DNA from: CAIWHR01 sp963773195
GTDB lineage: Bacteria > Pseudomonadota > Gammaproteobacteria > Burkholderiales > Casimicrobiaceae
Reading direction: 5' to 3'
DNA length: 64,000 nucleotides
NCBI GenBank assembly: GCA_963773195.1
Contig: CAVZAE010000022.1
Span: 1-64,000, forward strand
A program made the translations under genes and the position numbers. Each line of letters starts with the position of its first letter. Position 1 is the first letter of the stretch. Below are positions 7,691 to 16,254 of this stretch, one piece after another. Below the pieces are notes generated by a model. That model made no database searches. It saw only the letters and a program-made list of their open reading frames with translations, and was not told the origin of the DNA.

Positions 7691-9022
7691 TTAGTTCAAT
7701 TCTTCCATCCGGATCCGCACCACCTTGCCCGAGACGGTCGGGAGCGCCTCGATCTTCTCGATCGCGTCGACAACGCGCTTCTCGATCGTCAAGTGCGTGA
7801 GCAGGATGATGTCGGTCTGCTTCGCGCCCTCGGGCGGTTCCTTCTGGATCATGGCGTCGATCGAGATCTCGCGGTCAGCAAGGATTCGCGTGATGTCGGC
7901 CAGCACACCCGGCCTGTCCTGCACCCGCATCCGCAGGTAATAGCTTGTCACCACCTCGCCGATCGGCAGGAATGGCAGGTCGGACAGCTGTTCCGGCTGG
8001 AACGCGAGATGCGGGACGCGGTGGTCCGGGTCTGCCGTGTGCATCCGCGTCACGTCGACCAGGTCCGCGATCACCGCGCTCGCCGTCGGCTCGGCCCCCG
8101 CGCCGGCACCGTAGTACATCGTCGGCCCGACCGCGTCACCCTTCACGAGCACGGCGTTCATCACCCCCTCGACGTTCGCGATCAGGCGCTTCGTCGGGAT
8201 CAGCGTCGGATGGACGCGGAGCTCGATGCCCGCGTCGGTGCGGCGCGTGATGCCGAGAAGTTTGATCCGGTAGCCCAGGTCCTCGGCGTAGCGGATGTCC
8301 TCGCGGGTGAGCTTGGTGACGCCCTCGGTGTAGACCTTGTCGAACTGCATCGGGACGCCGAAGGCGATTGCCGACATGATCGTGAGCTTGTGTGCGGCGT
8401 CGATGCCCTCGACGTCGAACGTCGGATCGGCCTCGGCGTAACCGCGCGTCTGCGCGTCCTTGAGCGCGGCAGCGAACGATTCGCCCTTGCTCCGCATCTC
8501 GGAAAGGATGAAGTTCGACGTGCCGTTGATGATGCCCGCGATCCACTCGATCCGATTGGCGGTGAGGCCCTCGCGCAATGCCTTGATGATCGGCACGCCG
8601 CCGGCGACCGCACCCTCGAAGGCCACCATCACGCCCTTCGCATGGGCGGCCGCGAAGATCTCGTTCCCGTGACGCGCGAGCAGCGCCTTGTTCGCGGTGA
8701 CCACGTGCTTGCCGTGCGCAATGGCCTGCAGGATGAGCGTCCGCGCGGGCTCGAGACCGCCGATCAGCTCGACGACGATGTCGATGTCGGGATGCGCGAG
8801 GACCGCGGTCGCATCGCCGGTGACGCTTACGCCGGCCGCTCCGCCCACGAGCTCGCGCGCGCGCTCGGTCGCCTTGTCCGCGACCTGCGTGATCCGGATC
8901 GGTCGCCCCGCGCGCCGCGCGATTTCCTCGGCGTTGCGCGCGAGCACGGTCCAGGTGCCGAGCCCGACCGTGCCGATCCCCAGCAGGCCCACCTGCAGCG
9001 GCTTCATCGGAGCCTTCGCCAT
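7691..9022 (-). CDS. hom: homoserine dehydrogenase
   Basis: It reduces aspartate semialdehyde to homoserine on the common threonine/methionine pathway. The 443-residue protein has an N-terminal NAD(P) site (GLLGIGTVGLGT), the catalytic core (VTANKALLARHG; GIINGTSNFILSEM; ADPTFDVEGIDAAHK) and a C-terminal ACT domain (YYLRMRVQDRPGVLADITRI). The ACT domain suggests allosteric feedback, usually by threonine. ATG 9022 overlaps the stop of the aminotransferase gene as ATGA, so I prefer it over the much longer frame upstream. Confidence 0.96.
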   Translation of the reverse strand: MAKAPMKPLQVGLLGIGTVGLGTWTVLARNAEEIARRAGRPIRITQVADKATERARELVGGAAGVSVTGDATAVLAHPDIDIVVELIGGLEPARTLILQAIAHGKHVVTANKALLARHGNEIFAAAHAKGVMVAFEGAVAGGVPIIKALREGLTANRIEWIAGIINGTSNFILSEMRSKGESFAAALKDAQTRGYAEADPTFDVEGIDAAHKLTIMSAIAFGVPMQFDKVYTEGVTKLTREDIRYAEDLGYRIKLLGITRRTDAGIELRVHPTLIPTKRLIANVEGVMNAVLVKGDAVGPTMYYGAGAGAEPTASAVIADLVDVTRMHTADPDHRVPHLAFQPEQLSDLPFLPIGEVVTSYYLRMRVQDRPGVLADITRILADREISIDAMIQKEPPEGAKQTDIILLTHLTIEKRVVDAIEKIEALPTVSGKVVRIRMEELN

Positions 9023-10221
9023 CAGAGCAGCCCGTCCTTGCGAAACATGTCCTTGATCCCGCGTACCGCCTGCCGCGTCCGGTTCTCGTTCTCGATCATC
9101 GCGAAGCGGACGTGATCGTCGCCATATTCGCCGAAGCCCACGCCCGGCGACACCGACACCTTGGCCTTCGCAAGCAGCTGCTTCGTGAACTCGAGCGAAC
9201 CCATCGATCGATAGGCTTCGGGAATCCTCGCCCAGACATACATCGATGCCTTCGGCACGTCGACCGCCCAGCCGGCTTCGTGCAGACCCTTGCAAAGCAC
9301 GTCGCGGCGCTTCTGGTAGTTCATCGCGATCGCGCCGACGCAGTCCTGCGGGCCCTCGAGCGCGGCGATGGCCGCCACCTGGATCGGCGTGAACGTTCCG
9401 TAGTCGTGGTAGCCCTTGATTCGCGACAGAGCGTAGACGAGCTCCTTGTTGCCGACCATGAAGCCGATCCGCCAGCCGGCCATGTTGTAGCTCTTCGACA
9501 TCGTGAAGAACTCGACCGCCACCTCGCGCGCACCGGGAACCTGCATGATCGAGGGCGCCTTCCAGCCGTCGAACGTGATGTCCGCATAGGCGAGGTCGTG
9601 CACGACCCAGATCCCGTGCTCGCGCGCGAGCGCAATGATCTTCTCGAAGAACGGCAGCTCGACGCACTGCGCGGTCGGGTTCGACGGAAAGTTCAGGATC
9701 AGCATCTTCGGCTTCGGGAAGAGCGTCCGGATCGCGCTCTCGAGCTCGGCGACGAAGTCCACTTCGGGCGTGATGGGCACGTGCCGGATGTCACCGCCCG
9801 CGATCACCGGGCCGTAGATGTGGATCGGGTAGCTCGGGTTCGGCACCAGCACGGTGTCGCCGCGGCCGAGCGTGGCCAGCGCGAGGTGCGCGATCCCCTC
9901 CTTCGAACCAATCGTGACGATCGCCTCTGTCTCCGGATCGAACTCGACGCCGTAGCGCCGCTCATACCAATGGCAGATCGCGCGGCGAAGCCGCGGGATG
10001 CCGCGCGACACCGAGTAACCATGCGTGTCGGGGCGGCCGATGGTCTCGATCAGCTTGTCGACGACGTGTCGCGGCGTAGGTCCGTCGGGATTCCCCATCC
10101 CGAAGTCGATGATGTCCTCGCCCCGGCGGCGCGCCGCCATCTTGAGCTCGGTGGTAATGTTGAAGACGTACGGCGGGAGGCGCTTCAGGCGCTCGAACTC
10201 GGTACCGGGGGATGAAGACAT
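9022..10221 (-). CDS. alaC: alanine/valine-type aminotransferase (AlaC-like)
   Basis: This is a class I/II PLP aminotransferase of 399 residues. The N-terminus (FERLKRLPPYVFNITTELK, then GEDIIDFGMGNPDGPTP) is typical of the AlaC/YfdZ branch. The PLP lysine is in SKSYNMAGWRIGFMVGN, and the final Arg motif is in DDHVRFAMIENENR. It probably transfers amino groups between alanine and 2-oxoglutarate; LL-diaminopimelate aminotransferases are close relatives. It is the first gene of the alaC-hom-thrC operon, an order often seen in betaproteobacteria, and is transcribed divergently from the Mth938 gene. Confidence 0.9.
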   Translation of the reverse strand: MSSSPGTEFERLKRLPPYVFNITTELKMAARRRGEDIIDFGMGNPDGPTPRHVVDKLIETIGRPDTHGYSVSRGIPRLRRAICHWYERRYGVEFDPETEAIVTIGSKEGIAHLALATLGRGDTVLVPNPSYPIHIYGPVIAGGDIRHVPITPEVDFVAELESAIRTLFPKPKMLILNFPSNPTAQCVELPFFEKIIALAREHGIWVVHDLAYADITFDGWKAPSIMQVPGAREVAVEFFTMSKSYNMAGWRIGFMVGNKELVYALSRIKGYHDYGTFTPIQVAAIAALEGPQDCVGAIAMNYQKRRDVLCKGLHEAGWAVDVPKASMYVWARIPEAYRSMGSLEFTKQLLAKAKVSVSPGVGFGEYGDDHVRFAMIENENRTRQAVRGIKDMFRKDGLL

Positions 10222-10284
10222 GCGGAGCTTTCGGCGTAAGCGCCCGGAACCGTCCGAGCGACGTCAGGGGAGATCCCGCGTAGA

Positions 10285-10313
10285 ATCCTAGCCCAATTAG
10301 TTACTTACCGCAA
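10285..10313 (-). promoter_or_regulatory. possible sigma-70 promoter of the alaC-hom-thrC operon
   Basis: On the minus strand TTGCGG (10313-10308) and TAGGAT (10290-10285) stand 17 bases apart in the AT-richer 105-base divergent spacer. The match is only moderate (three and four of six), but this is the only candidate pair I see upstream of the operon. Confidence 0.3.
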
Positions 10314-10326
10314 TGCACAAGCGCCG

Positions 10327-10695
10327 ATGAAGTTCCATCTCTCGACGCCGGCCGGCAACGTCGTCACCGGCCAGGGCAAGGGGTGGGTGCGCGTCGGCGC
10401 GCAGGAATACCGCGCGCCGATCGTGCTCACGTCCGATACGATCGTCGAAGGTTTCGCGCCCGGCGGTTTCGACGCGCTCACCGAAGCGGATTTCGCCTCG
10501 CTCCTCGCGCACGAGCCCGAGGTCGTGCTGCTCGGTACGGGCGCGACGCATCGGTTTCCGCATCCGCGCCTGACGCATGCGCTGGTCGAGGCCCGTGTCG
10601 GCGTCGAGGTGATGGATACCGCGGCCGCCTGCCGCACGTTCAACATCCTCGCGGCCGAGGGCCGCAAGGTCATTGCTGTATTGCTTTTCGACTGA
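10327..10695 (+). CDS. Mth938-like domain protein (NDUFAF3/DUF498 family)
   Basis: This is a small cytoplasmic protein of 122 residues in the Mth938/NDUFAF3 fold. Family marks include IVLTSDTIVEGFAPGGFDAL near the start, PEVVLLGTGATHRFPHP in the middle and VEVMDTAAACRTFNILAAEG near the end. The eukaryotic relative assists complex I assembly; the bacterial role is not established. It is divergent from alaC and convergent with the MaoC gene 16 bases further on. The ATG at 10327 follows the spacer directly without a strong ribosome site. Confidence 0.85.
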   Translation: MKFHLSTPAGNVVTGQGKGWVRVGAQEYRAPIVLTSDTIVEGFAPGGFDALTEADFASLLAHEPEVVLLGTGATHRFPHPRLTHALVEARVGVEVMDTAAACRTFNILAAEGRKVIAVLLFD

Positions 10696-10711
10696 GCGAG
10701 GCGGGCGCCGG

Positions 10712-11152
10712 CTATAGCGCGTCGGTAACGAGCACGCGGCCCTTCGCGCCGACGGCAGTACGCCCGTCGGCGCCCTTGATTCGTCCGCGCAGCTCGACGA
10801 TGTCGCCGTTGAGCGAAGCGCTCGGCGTAACTTTGACGACCAGCCATTCGAGCCGGATCGTCTCGTCGGCGAAGATCGGCCGCCGGAATCGCTGCCAGAA
10901 CTCGAGGCCGAGCATCGCACCTCGCTTCGAGAAGTGCGCGGCCGTCAGCGCGAGCAGCAGCGCCGTCGTATGCGGACCGCTCGCGATCAACCGACCGAAG
11001 CGCGTCGCCGCCGCATGAACAGGGTCGTGATGAACGGGATTATCGTCGCCCACTTCGCGCGCAAACGATGCGACCTGCGCGGGCGTGAGCGTGATCTCGG
11101 ACGAAAAGCGCTCGCCCGGACGTGCACGGGCACCATGGCTCGCCTCGCTCAT
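10712..11152 (-). CDS. MaoC-like (hot-dog fold) dehydratase domain protein
   Basis: The product is 146 residues of single hot-dog fold. The hydratase-2 motif is seen in FAREVGDDNPVHHDPVHAA (the N-x-V-H-x-D pattern), followed by LIASGPHTTALLLAL. Proteins of this family hydrate or thioester-process acyl-CoA. The start ATG 11152 overlaps the upstream methyltransferase stop as ATGA, so the two are coupled; a longer frame upstream only shadows the methyltransferase gene. A physiological partner is not visible. Confidence 0.82.
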   Translation of the reverse strand: MSEASHGARARPGERFSSEITLTPAQVASFAREVGDDNPVHHDPVHAAATRFGRLIASGPHTTALLLALTAAHFSKRGAMLGLEFWQRFRRPIFADETIRLEWLVVKVTPSASLNGDIVELRGRIKGADGRTAVGAKGRVLVTDAL

Positions 11153-12030
11153 GCCTTCTCCCGGCCGGGGTTGTGTGCGGTGATCGTCCACGAGCTCGAT
11201 CCGAGGACGATGGATCCGTCGGGCTGCCGGTAGCCCGCAAGCTCGGCGTGCAATGCGCGCTGGATCTCGTCCTTGCGCCCCTCGGCTGCGGGACCGGCCT
11301 CGCGCACGGTCTCGCCGGCCGGGCCAAGCGCCATCTGGAAGTCGATTGCCTGCTCGAGGTCGCGGCCGACCATCACCGGTCCGTCGACTCGCGTGAAGGT
11401 CGCCTCGACGAAGCCGGCCGCCTTGAGCTGCGCGCCCACGACGTCGGGACTCGCCATCGAGAATGGACCGGGACCGCACGTCGCCGCATCCTCGCCGGGC
11501 GGCGGCAGGAACTCGAGGACGACGCGCTTGGGCAGACCGAGGAACGGGTTGTCGTCGATCGTCCGCCAGACGACGAAGACCAGCCGTCCGCCGGGCTTGA
11601 GCGCGCTACGCACGTTGCGCATCGCGGCGACGGGGTTGGCGAAGAACATCATCCCGAAGCGCGAAAAGCAGAGGTCGAAGTCGCGCTCGAAGCTGTAGGT
11701 CTGCACATCGGCCGCGACGAAGCGGACGTTGTCGAGGCCCGCCGCACGCGCGTCCGCGCGGCCCTTCTCGAGGAACGCGTCGCAGCAGTCGAGCCCGAGC
11801 ACCGATCCGTCCGGACCGGTCTTGCGCGCGAGCTCGATCGCAGTGTCGCCCCAGCCGCAGCCGACATCGATCACTTTCGACCCGCGCGGCACATCGAGGG
11901 TTTGGAACGGAACGCGGCTGTGCAGGCTCATCCCCTCCAGGAGGATGTTGCGGAAGCGCTCGAACTTCGCGACGAGCACGTCGTTCCAGAAGCGGGTGAA
12001 CTCGTCGTTCGTGACGTTCGCGTCGTTCAT
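11149..12030 (-). CDS. SAM-dependent class I methyltransferase
   Basis: This is a 293-residue methyltransferase with the SAM-binding motif I VIDVGCGWGDTAIELA near residue 53, an acidic motif II (SVLGLDCCDAF) and a motif near FDLCFSRFGMMFFANP. The layout is of the UbiE/COQ5-like methyltransferase_11/25 group. The substrate is unknown. Translational coupling to the MaoC-like gene downstream hints at a shared pathway, perhaps lipid or secondary acyl metabolism, but that is inference. Confidence 0.85.
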   Translation of the reverse strand: MNDANVTNDEFTRFWNDVLVAKFERFRNILLEGMSLHSRVPFQTLDVPRGSKVIDVGCGWGDTAIELARKTGPDGSVLGLDCCDAFLEKGRADARAAGLDNVRFVAADVQTYSFERDFDLCFSRFGMMFFANPVAAMRNVRSALKPGGRLVFVVWRTIDDNPFLGLPKRVVLEFLPPPGEDAATCGPGPFSMASPDVVGAQLKAAGFVEATFTRVDGPVMVGRDLEQAIDFQMALGPAGETVREAGPAAEGRKDEIQRALHAELAGYRQPDGSIVLGSSSWTITAHNPGREKA

Positions 12031-12063
12031 CGGCGAGGACTTGGAAGAACCGGATGAGCTAGG

Positions 12064-13722
12064 CTACCACCGGCATCCGGTGTCGGTCACCGAGTCCCAC
12101 AAGAGGAACGGCGCCGCGAGCAGCCCCATGCCGGCGTACGCATTGCGGCAATCCGGCTGTGCGGCCTTCTGGATGTCGCGCCCGAGCTTCGATTCCTTCT
12201 CGGGCGGCGGCGGGAACAAGTTGAGCACGCCTTTGCGCGTGTCGGGGCGTCCCGCGATGGCGGTATCGGGCTTCGCTTCATTCGGCACGATGCGCGGCGC
12301 CTTGCCGACCGGCATCACCGATTCCACTTCGTTTCCCGGTTTGCGCGGCTTGAACAGTTCCTCCTCCGGCGTCGGCGGCGTTCCGAAGCGCAAGCGAGGT
12401 TCGTAGGGCGATGTCGGCCCCGCTGCCGGGGCAGCACCCCCGGGCGACGGCACCGAAGGCGCGGCGCGCTCGGCGGGCAACGGCGCGGCCGGTTCCGGCG
12501 CAGGTGTCGGCGCACCCGACGGCGCAGTCGGACGTGGTGCCTCGCGGGAAGGCGCCGGAGTCGCCGAGGGTGTTGCCGGCGCGGCTACGGGCGGAGCCAT
12601 CACCGGCGTCGGCTCGGCACCCGGTCGCGGCGCCGCGGGCTCCGGAGCGGCGCGCACAGGAGGTTCGGGCACGACGCGCGCGGGTACCTCCGGCGACGGC
12701 GTTGGTTCGGGCGCGACTTGCGGCGCCTCGGGCGCTGGAGGCGTCGGTGGCTCCGTCACCCTCGCCGGAGGGCGCGGCTCGGGAACGAAGACGGGCGGCC
12801 TCGGCTCCGGTGGCGTCGGTGGGGGTTTCGATTCCTGCGGCGGTGTCGGAGCCGGAGGTGGTGGAGGAGCCACTGGAACCGGCGCCGGCATAGGCGCGAG
12901 TTGCGGCGCGGGTGGCGGGACAAACGACGGCAACGGTTGCGGCAGCGGCGGCAGTGGGACGGGCGGCGCAGGCGCCGGCGTGAGATCGACGGTGGGCTGC
13001 GCTTCGGGCTTGACCTCCGGCGCCGGTGCCACGGGTGCCACGCGCTCGATTGCGGGCGGCACGATCGGCGGTTCGACTTTCGCCGGCGGCGCGACTGGCG
13101 GCTCGATCTTCGCCGGCGGTTCGACCGGCGGCGCCGCCTTTTCCTGCGACGGACGCGCCGCGGGTATCGGTGGTTCTGGCGCGCTCTCTTCGCGCGGCAC
13201 GGCTACCGGTGGCGACGGGGGCACTTCGCGCGCGGGTTCCGGCTCGACGCGCGGCGCGGCTTCGATCGTCCCTTCGCTCGCCGCGGGCTCCGCCGGTACA
13301 GGTGCGATCGTTTTGTCGACGACTTCGGGCGCGCCCGGATTCAGTTGCGGCAGCGTTTCCGGAGTCGGCGCAGCCGTAGCAGGAGGCGCAGTGGTTTCCG
13401 GCGCCTCGACCGGTGCCGGTTTCGCGGGCGCGACGGCCTTGGCGGCGGTACGCGCTGGAGCACGACCTGCGCGCGGAACCGTACGCGTCGGCGCCGGGCT
13501 TACTCGTGGCGCAGGCGGCGCAACAATTAGCGGCGGGGCGAGCGTGACCGTCAGCGTCGGCGCGCGCGCGCCGCCTCCCGCGCCCCCACCTCCCGACTCC
13601 GTTCCGAATACGAGCACGACGAGTACGTGCAACAGGACCGATAGCAGCAGGCACTGCCAGAGTGTCGGCGGGGTCGGAGGATGACGTCGTCGACGATGCG
13701 GAGGTGCGGAATTCCGTGACAC
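12064..13722 (-). CDS. proline-rich, TonB-like inner-membrane protein
   Basis: The 552-residue protein has one transmembrane helix near residues 22-40 (LWQCLLLSVLLHVLVVLVFG). About 350 residues of Pro/Ala/Glu-rich spacer follow, like the periplasm-spanning rod of TonB or TolA. The C-terminal 110 residues are different: a Cys pair in QPDCRNAYAGMGLLAAP and TDTGCRW, without the usual TonB C-terminal domain. The start is GTG 13722 with no good ribosome site. It may be an energy transducer or an envelope-spanning anchor. Low-complexity codons make all other frames open, so many overlapping ORFs there are spurious. Confidence 0.7.
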   Translation of the reverse strand: MSRNSAPPHRRRRHPPTPPTLWQCLLLSVLLHVLVVLVFGTESGGGGAGGGARAPTLTVTLAPPLIVAPPAPRVSPAPTRTVPRAGRAPARTAAKAVAPAKPAPVEAPETTAPPATAAPTPETLPQLNPGAPEVVDKTIAPVPAEPAASEGTIEAAPRVEPEPAREVPPSPPVAVPREESAPEPPIPAARPSQEKAAPPVEPPAKIEPPVAPPAKVEPPIVPPAIERVAPVAPAPEVKPEAQPTVDLTPAPAPPVPLPPLPQPLPSFVPPPAPQLAPMPAPVPVAPPPPPAPTPPQESKPPPTPPEPRPPVFVPEPRPPARVTEPPTPPAPEAPQVAPEPTPSPEVPARVVPEPPVRAAPEPAAPRPGAEPTPVMAPPVAAPATPSATPAPSREAPRPTAPSGAPTPAPEPAAPLPAERAAPSVPSPGGAAPAAGPTSPYEPRLRFGTPPTPEEELFKPRKPGNEVESVMPVGKAPRIVPNEAKPDTAIAGRPDTRKGVLNLFPPPPEKESKLGRDIQKAAQPDCRNAYAGMGLLAAPFLLWDSVTDTGCRW

Positions 13723-13785
13723 AGGCGTCGGCCATTATCGCCCGGCCTTTGCGCCGTGCGTGCGCCAACGTTGAGCTTGCTCCGC

Positions 13786-14166
13786 TCAGGCGTCGCCAGT
13801 GGGGACGATCGCCGCAGTCTCAATCATCAGTACGACGGCGCGCTCCGGTGCACGCGTCCGGTGCACGATGCCCTTCGGCACTACGAAGCCTTGCTGTGGT
13901 GCAAGGTCGACGGTGCGATCCTCGAGGTCGATCAGGAAGTGGCCATCGAGGACGAAGAAGAACTCGTCGTCATGGTCGTGCTTGTGCCAGTGATACTCGC
14001 CTTTGAGCACGCCCAGACGCACTACCGCGTCGTTGACCTGGCACAGCGTCTGGTTGTACCAGGGATGCGTATTGGCGCGCACGAGCGACGGCACATCGAC
14101 CACGCTCAATGCGGGGTGCAGGACGTTGAGGAACGTCGCGTAGGGATAAGCCTGGGGATCGTTCAT
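13786..14166 (-). CDS. cupin domain protein
   Basis: This is a small 126-residue single-domain cupin. The metal-binding motif 1 reads GEYHWHKHDHDDEFFFVLDG (His/His/Glu pattern) and motif 2 is PKGIVHRTRAP. Such proteins bind a divalent metal and range from dioxygenases and isomerases to sensors. ATG 14166 gives a family-like N-terminus; the longer frame overlaps unrelated DNA. No enzyme-specific feature is seen. Confidence 0.83.
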   Translation of the reverse strand: MNDPQAYPYATFLNVLHPALSVVDVPSLVRANTHPWYNQTLCQVNDAVVRLGVLKGEYHWHKHDHDDEFFFVLDGHFLIDLEDRTVDLAPQQGFVVPKGIVHRTRAPERAVVLMIETAAIVPTGDA

Positions 14167-14225
14167 GACGGGCTCCGGAATCGCGCCACGGCGAACAGCG
14201 CGGAGCCCATCGTAATCCTCTCGCG

Positions 14226-14975
14226 CTAACTGGTCTTGGCGGCGGCGACACGGCCCGACCCGGCCACGGTCTGCGTGACACGCGGGTTGCCGTAGTAGCT
14301 GATCTCGCCCGATCCGGCAATCGTCGCGGTGAGGTCGTCCTTGGCCCACACGGTCGCCTGTGCCGAACCATTGAGCGCGAGTTGCGCGCGCCGCGACTCG
14401 AGCTTGGCCGCACGGATCTCGCCGGAACCGGCAATCGCCACGTCGAGCGTATCGACGTGTCCGGCCGCCGTCAGTTCGCCGTCGCCGTGGATCGCGACCT
14501 TGAGCGAATGGGCTTCGACCGCGTCGAGCGCCATCCGGCCGGAACCGTCGACCGCGATGCTCAGCGCGCCGGCTTTCAGCGTCGGCGCGCGCAGTTGACC
14601 CGAGCCGCGGACGGCGATCGCGTCGATGGTCTTCGCGTCGACCACGATCTCCAACCGCTTGAAGTCGAGCGAGAGATTTTTCCGGGCCCAGCGAATCTTC
14701 AGCACACCGTTCTCGACCACCGTCTCGACGAGCGGCGCGATGTTGTCGTCGGTTGTCAGCGTCACACCCTCGCCGGTGCCCTGGCGCAGGGTCACGTTGG
14801 CGGGCACGTCGACCGCGACGGCATTGAACCCGCTCACGCTCCGGGTCTCAGTCTTGACGGTGCCGGAGCCCTTGATGCGCTCCGCGGCGGCGGGAGCGGC
14901 GGTCAAGGCGAACAGTGTTGCGACGACGACAGAGGCGAGCGCGGAAAACGGGAGCGAAACGCGGGAGCCGTACAT
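14226..14975 (-). CDS. exported DUF2807 (putative auto-transporter adhesin head GIN) domain protein
   Basis: This is a secreted protein of 249 residues. After a signal peptide (SALASVVVATLFALTAAPAA, cleaved near AAA) it shows the DUF2807 beta-solenoid pattern: repeated short strands with GSG turns (AVRGSGQLRAPT, AVDGSGRMALDA, AIHGDGELTAAG, AIAGSGEIRAAK, TIAGSGEISYYG). The N-terminus of the mature part (GSGTVKTETRSVSGFNAVAV) is the classical family entry. GGAGG lies just upstream of ATG 14975. A function in adhesion is only the family label. Confidence 0.88.
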   Translation of the reverse strand: MYGSRVSLPFSALASVVVATLFALTAAPAAAERIKGSGTVKTETRSVSGFNAVAVDVPANVTLRQGTGEGVTLTTDDNIAPLVETVVENGVLKIRWARKNLSLDFKRLEIVVDAKTIDAIAVRGSGQLRAPTLKAGALSIAVDGSGRMALDAVEAHSLKVAIHGDGELTAAGHVDTLDVAIAGSGEIRAAKLESRRAQLALNGSAQATVWAKDDLTATIAGSGEISYYGNPRVTQTVAGSGRVAAAKTS

Positions 14976-15525
14976 GGAACCTCCGGAGGGGGAAACCTCG
15001 TGTTGGCAGGAGTCCGGAGAGCGCGAACAGCGCCACGACCGCCATCGGGGCCCGCGCGCGCCGCCACGCGAAGGCGGCGGCGACGAGCGCCACCAGCCAC
15101 GACAGGGCCCCAATCAGTGCGAGCGTTCCGGTGACCGGTCCCCCGAACAGCGCTTGCAGGAAGGGATCGATCGCCGCGCGCACTTCGGATGTGGGCGCAG
15201 TGAAGGTCTTCATCAGCAGGCCGCTGGCGACGCCTACCGCCGCGTCGAACGCCGGATACACGACGATGAAGATCGCGATCGCGGCGCGGCTGATCCGCGC
15301 CGCGCGCCCGTCCAGGTCACGCACCACCAGCAGCACCGCGCAGCCGAGCAGGGCGAACAGCGGGATCTGCGCGACGTGGAGCGCGGTCCACCAGGTCGCG
15401 ATCGGGTACAGCGTGTGAACGATATCGTCGCCCGGCATCAGCGCCGGATGCCCGATCTCGAGCAGGCCGAGAGCGAGGGGCGCGCCGAGCGTCACCGCTC
15501 GTCGTGCAGTGGCCGAAAGGGCCAC
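14848..15525 (-). CDS. polytopic membrane protein of unknown function
   Basis: About five hydrophobic helices are visible (GAPLALGLLEIGHPALM; ALHVAQIPLFALLGCAVLLV; AIAIFIVVYPAFDAAVGVAS; TLALIGALSWLVALVAAAFA; APMAVVALFALSGLL). I do not recognise a named family. The start is unsure; GTG 15525 is my choice. The last 43 codons overlap the DUF2807 gene in a different frame and are Arg-rich. The natural end may therefore be near 14990 with a frame error or truncation there. Confidence in the membrane part is good, in the ends poor. Confidence 0.55.
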   Translation of the reverse strand: MALSATARRAVTLGAPLALGLLEIGHPALMPGDDIVHTLYPIATWWTALHVAQIPLFALLGCAVLLVVRDLDGRAARISRAAIAIFIVVYPAFDAAVGVASGLLMKTFTAPTSEVRAAIDPFLQALFGGPVTGTLALIGALSWLVALVAAAFAWRRARAPMAVVALFALSGLLPTRGFPLRRFHVRLPRFAPVFRARLCRRRNTVRLDRRSRRRGAHQGLRHRQD

Positions 15526-15596
15526 GTCGTGCAGCCGTGCGCTAGATATCCGAATCGAGCCGCCGGAGGCGCGAGTCCTCGACGCAAGCACACACC

Positions 15597-15618
15597 CTGC
15601 GGGTCCTTCGACCCGCAG
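15597..15618 (-). terminator. strong 9-bp hairpin after the HiPIP gene
   Basis: CTGCGGGTC and GACCCGCAG form a perfect 9-bp stem with the 4-base loop CTTC. It lies 22 bases beyond the HiPIP stop. No T-run follows, but stem strength and position suit a terminator or 3'-end stabiliser. Confidence 0.5.
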
Positions 15619-15640
15619 TGACCTGCGCAGTGCCGGCGCT

Positions 15641-15910
15641 TCAGGCCTTCTTCACCCAGGCGATGCAGTAGCCCGACGGGCTGATCGTCCCTTCGACGAC
15701 CTTGCAGCTGTTCGGCGCGACAAATTGGCTGCAGTTGTCGCACTGCATGCTGCCGTTGGGCTTGTCCTGGTACTTCATCGTTTCCTTAGGGACCTTCTGC
15801 TGGCCGAGCGCGTCGCGCGCGGGGAGCACGCTTGCCGCAAGACCCGCGCCGGCGGCGACGACGGCCACCTTCAGGACGTGTCGCCGCGCCAACCTCGATC
15901 GATCATCCAT
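15641..15910 (-). CDS. high-potential iron-sulfur protein (HiPIP), Tat-exported
   Basis: This is a small periplasmic electron carrier of 89 residues. A twin-arginine signal (LARRHVLKVAVVAAGAGLAA) is followed by a short mature domain. Four cysteines at 57, 60, 69 and 82 (CDNCSQF, NSCKVVEG, GYCIAWV) fit the C-x2-C...C...C pattern that holds the HiPIP 4Fe-4S cluster, and the cluster would be loaded before Tat export. GGAGAA stands just upstream of ATG 15910. The likely redox partners are a bc1 complex and a cytochrome oxidase, neither of which is in the window. Confidence 0.93.
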   Translation of the reverse strand: MDDRSRLARRHVLKVAVVAAGAGLAASVLPARDALGQQKVPKETMKYQDKPNGSMQCDNCSQFVAPNSCKVVEGTISPSGYCIAWVKKA

Positions 15911-16254
15911 GTAAGTTCTCCGCGCAATTCCTACACGTTCGCACGGCAACAAGTCGCATCGGTCCGATGCGGATACGCGATCGCTCTCCTCTGGCGAACA
16001 CGAATTTCGAGGGGCGATCCGGAAAGGCGCCGTTGCGTACAGCATCCGGTCGAGCAGAATTCATTCCACCTAACTCGGTCGCGCGCCTCGCGCGGCCTCC
16101 GCTCCATCGGCGCGAATCGTTGCGATGGCCGGTCGGCCGCTATTCGCGCCCTCCGCACCCGCCGAGAACCGCGCTGCGTCGTCTGGGTCGGGCGCCTCGG
16201 TCGCTCGGCGACGCGCCCTTCGGGCCTTGGCTCGCTCTCGCTCGCCCGCCTCGC
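15911..16254. other. 344-base intergenic stretch, nothing recognised
   Basis: It lies between the HiPIP start and the ABC-2 permease stop. It should contain the HiPIP promoter, but no convincing -35/-10 pair, repeat or RNA fold was seen. Short open frames there are very Arg/Pro-rich and lack ribosome sites, as expected of random GC-rich DNA. Confidence 0.6.

Noticed and set aside
7691..9667. 658-codon reading of hom starting at 9667
   Set aside because: The extra 215 codons overlap the aminotransferase gene in another phase; the ATGA overlap at 9022 and family N-terminus fix the start.
12278..13768. Long Arg/Ala/Gly-rich frame in the other minus-strand phase, and several plus-strand ones
   Set aside because: They arise from the biased codons of the proline-rich protein; only the 12064-13722 frame has a membrane helix and a conserved C-terminus.
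14848..14975. Genuine overlap of the membrane-protein gene with the DUF2807 gene
   Set aside because: A 128-base overlap with Arg-rich coding is improbable; I treat it as a shadow tail after a probable truncation or frame error and do not claim overlapping function.
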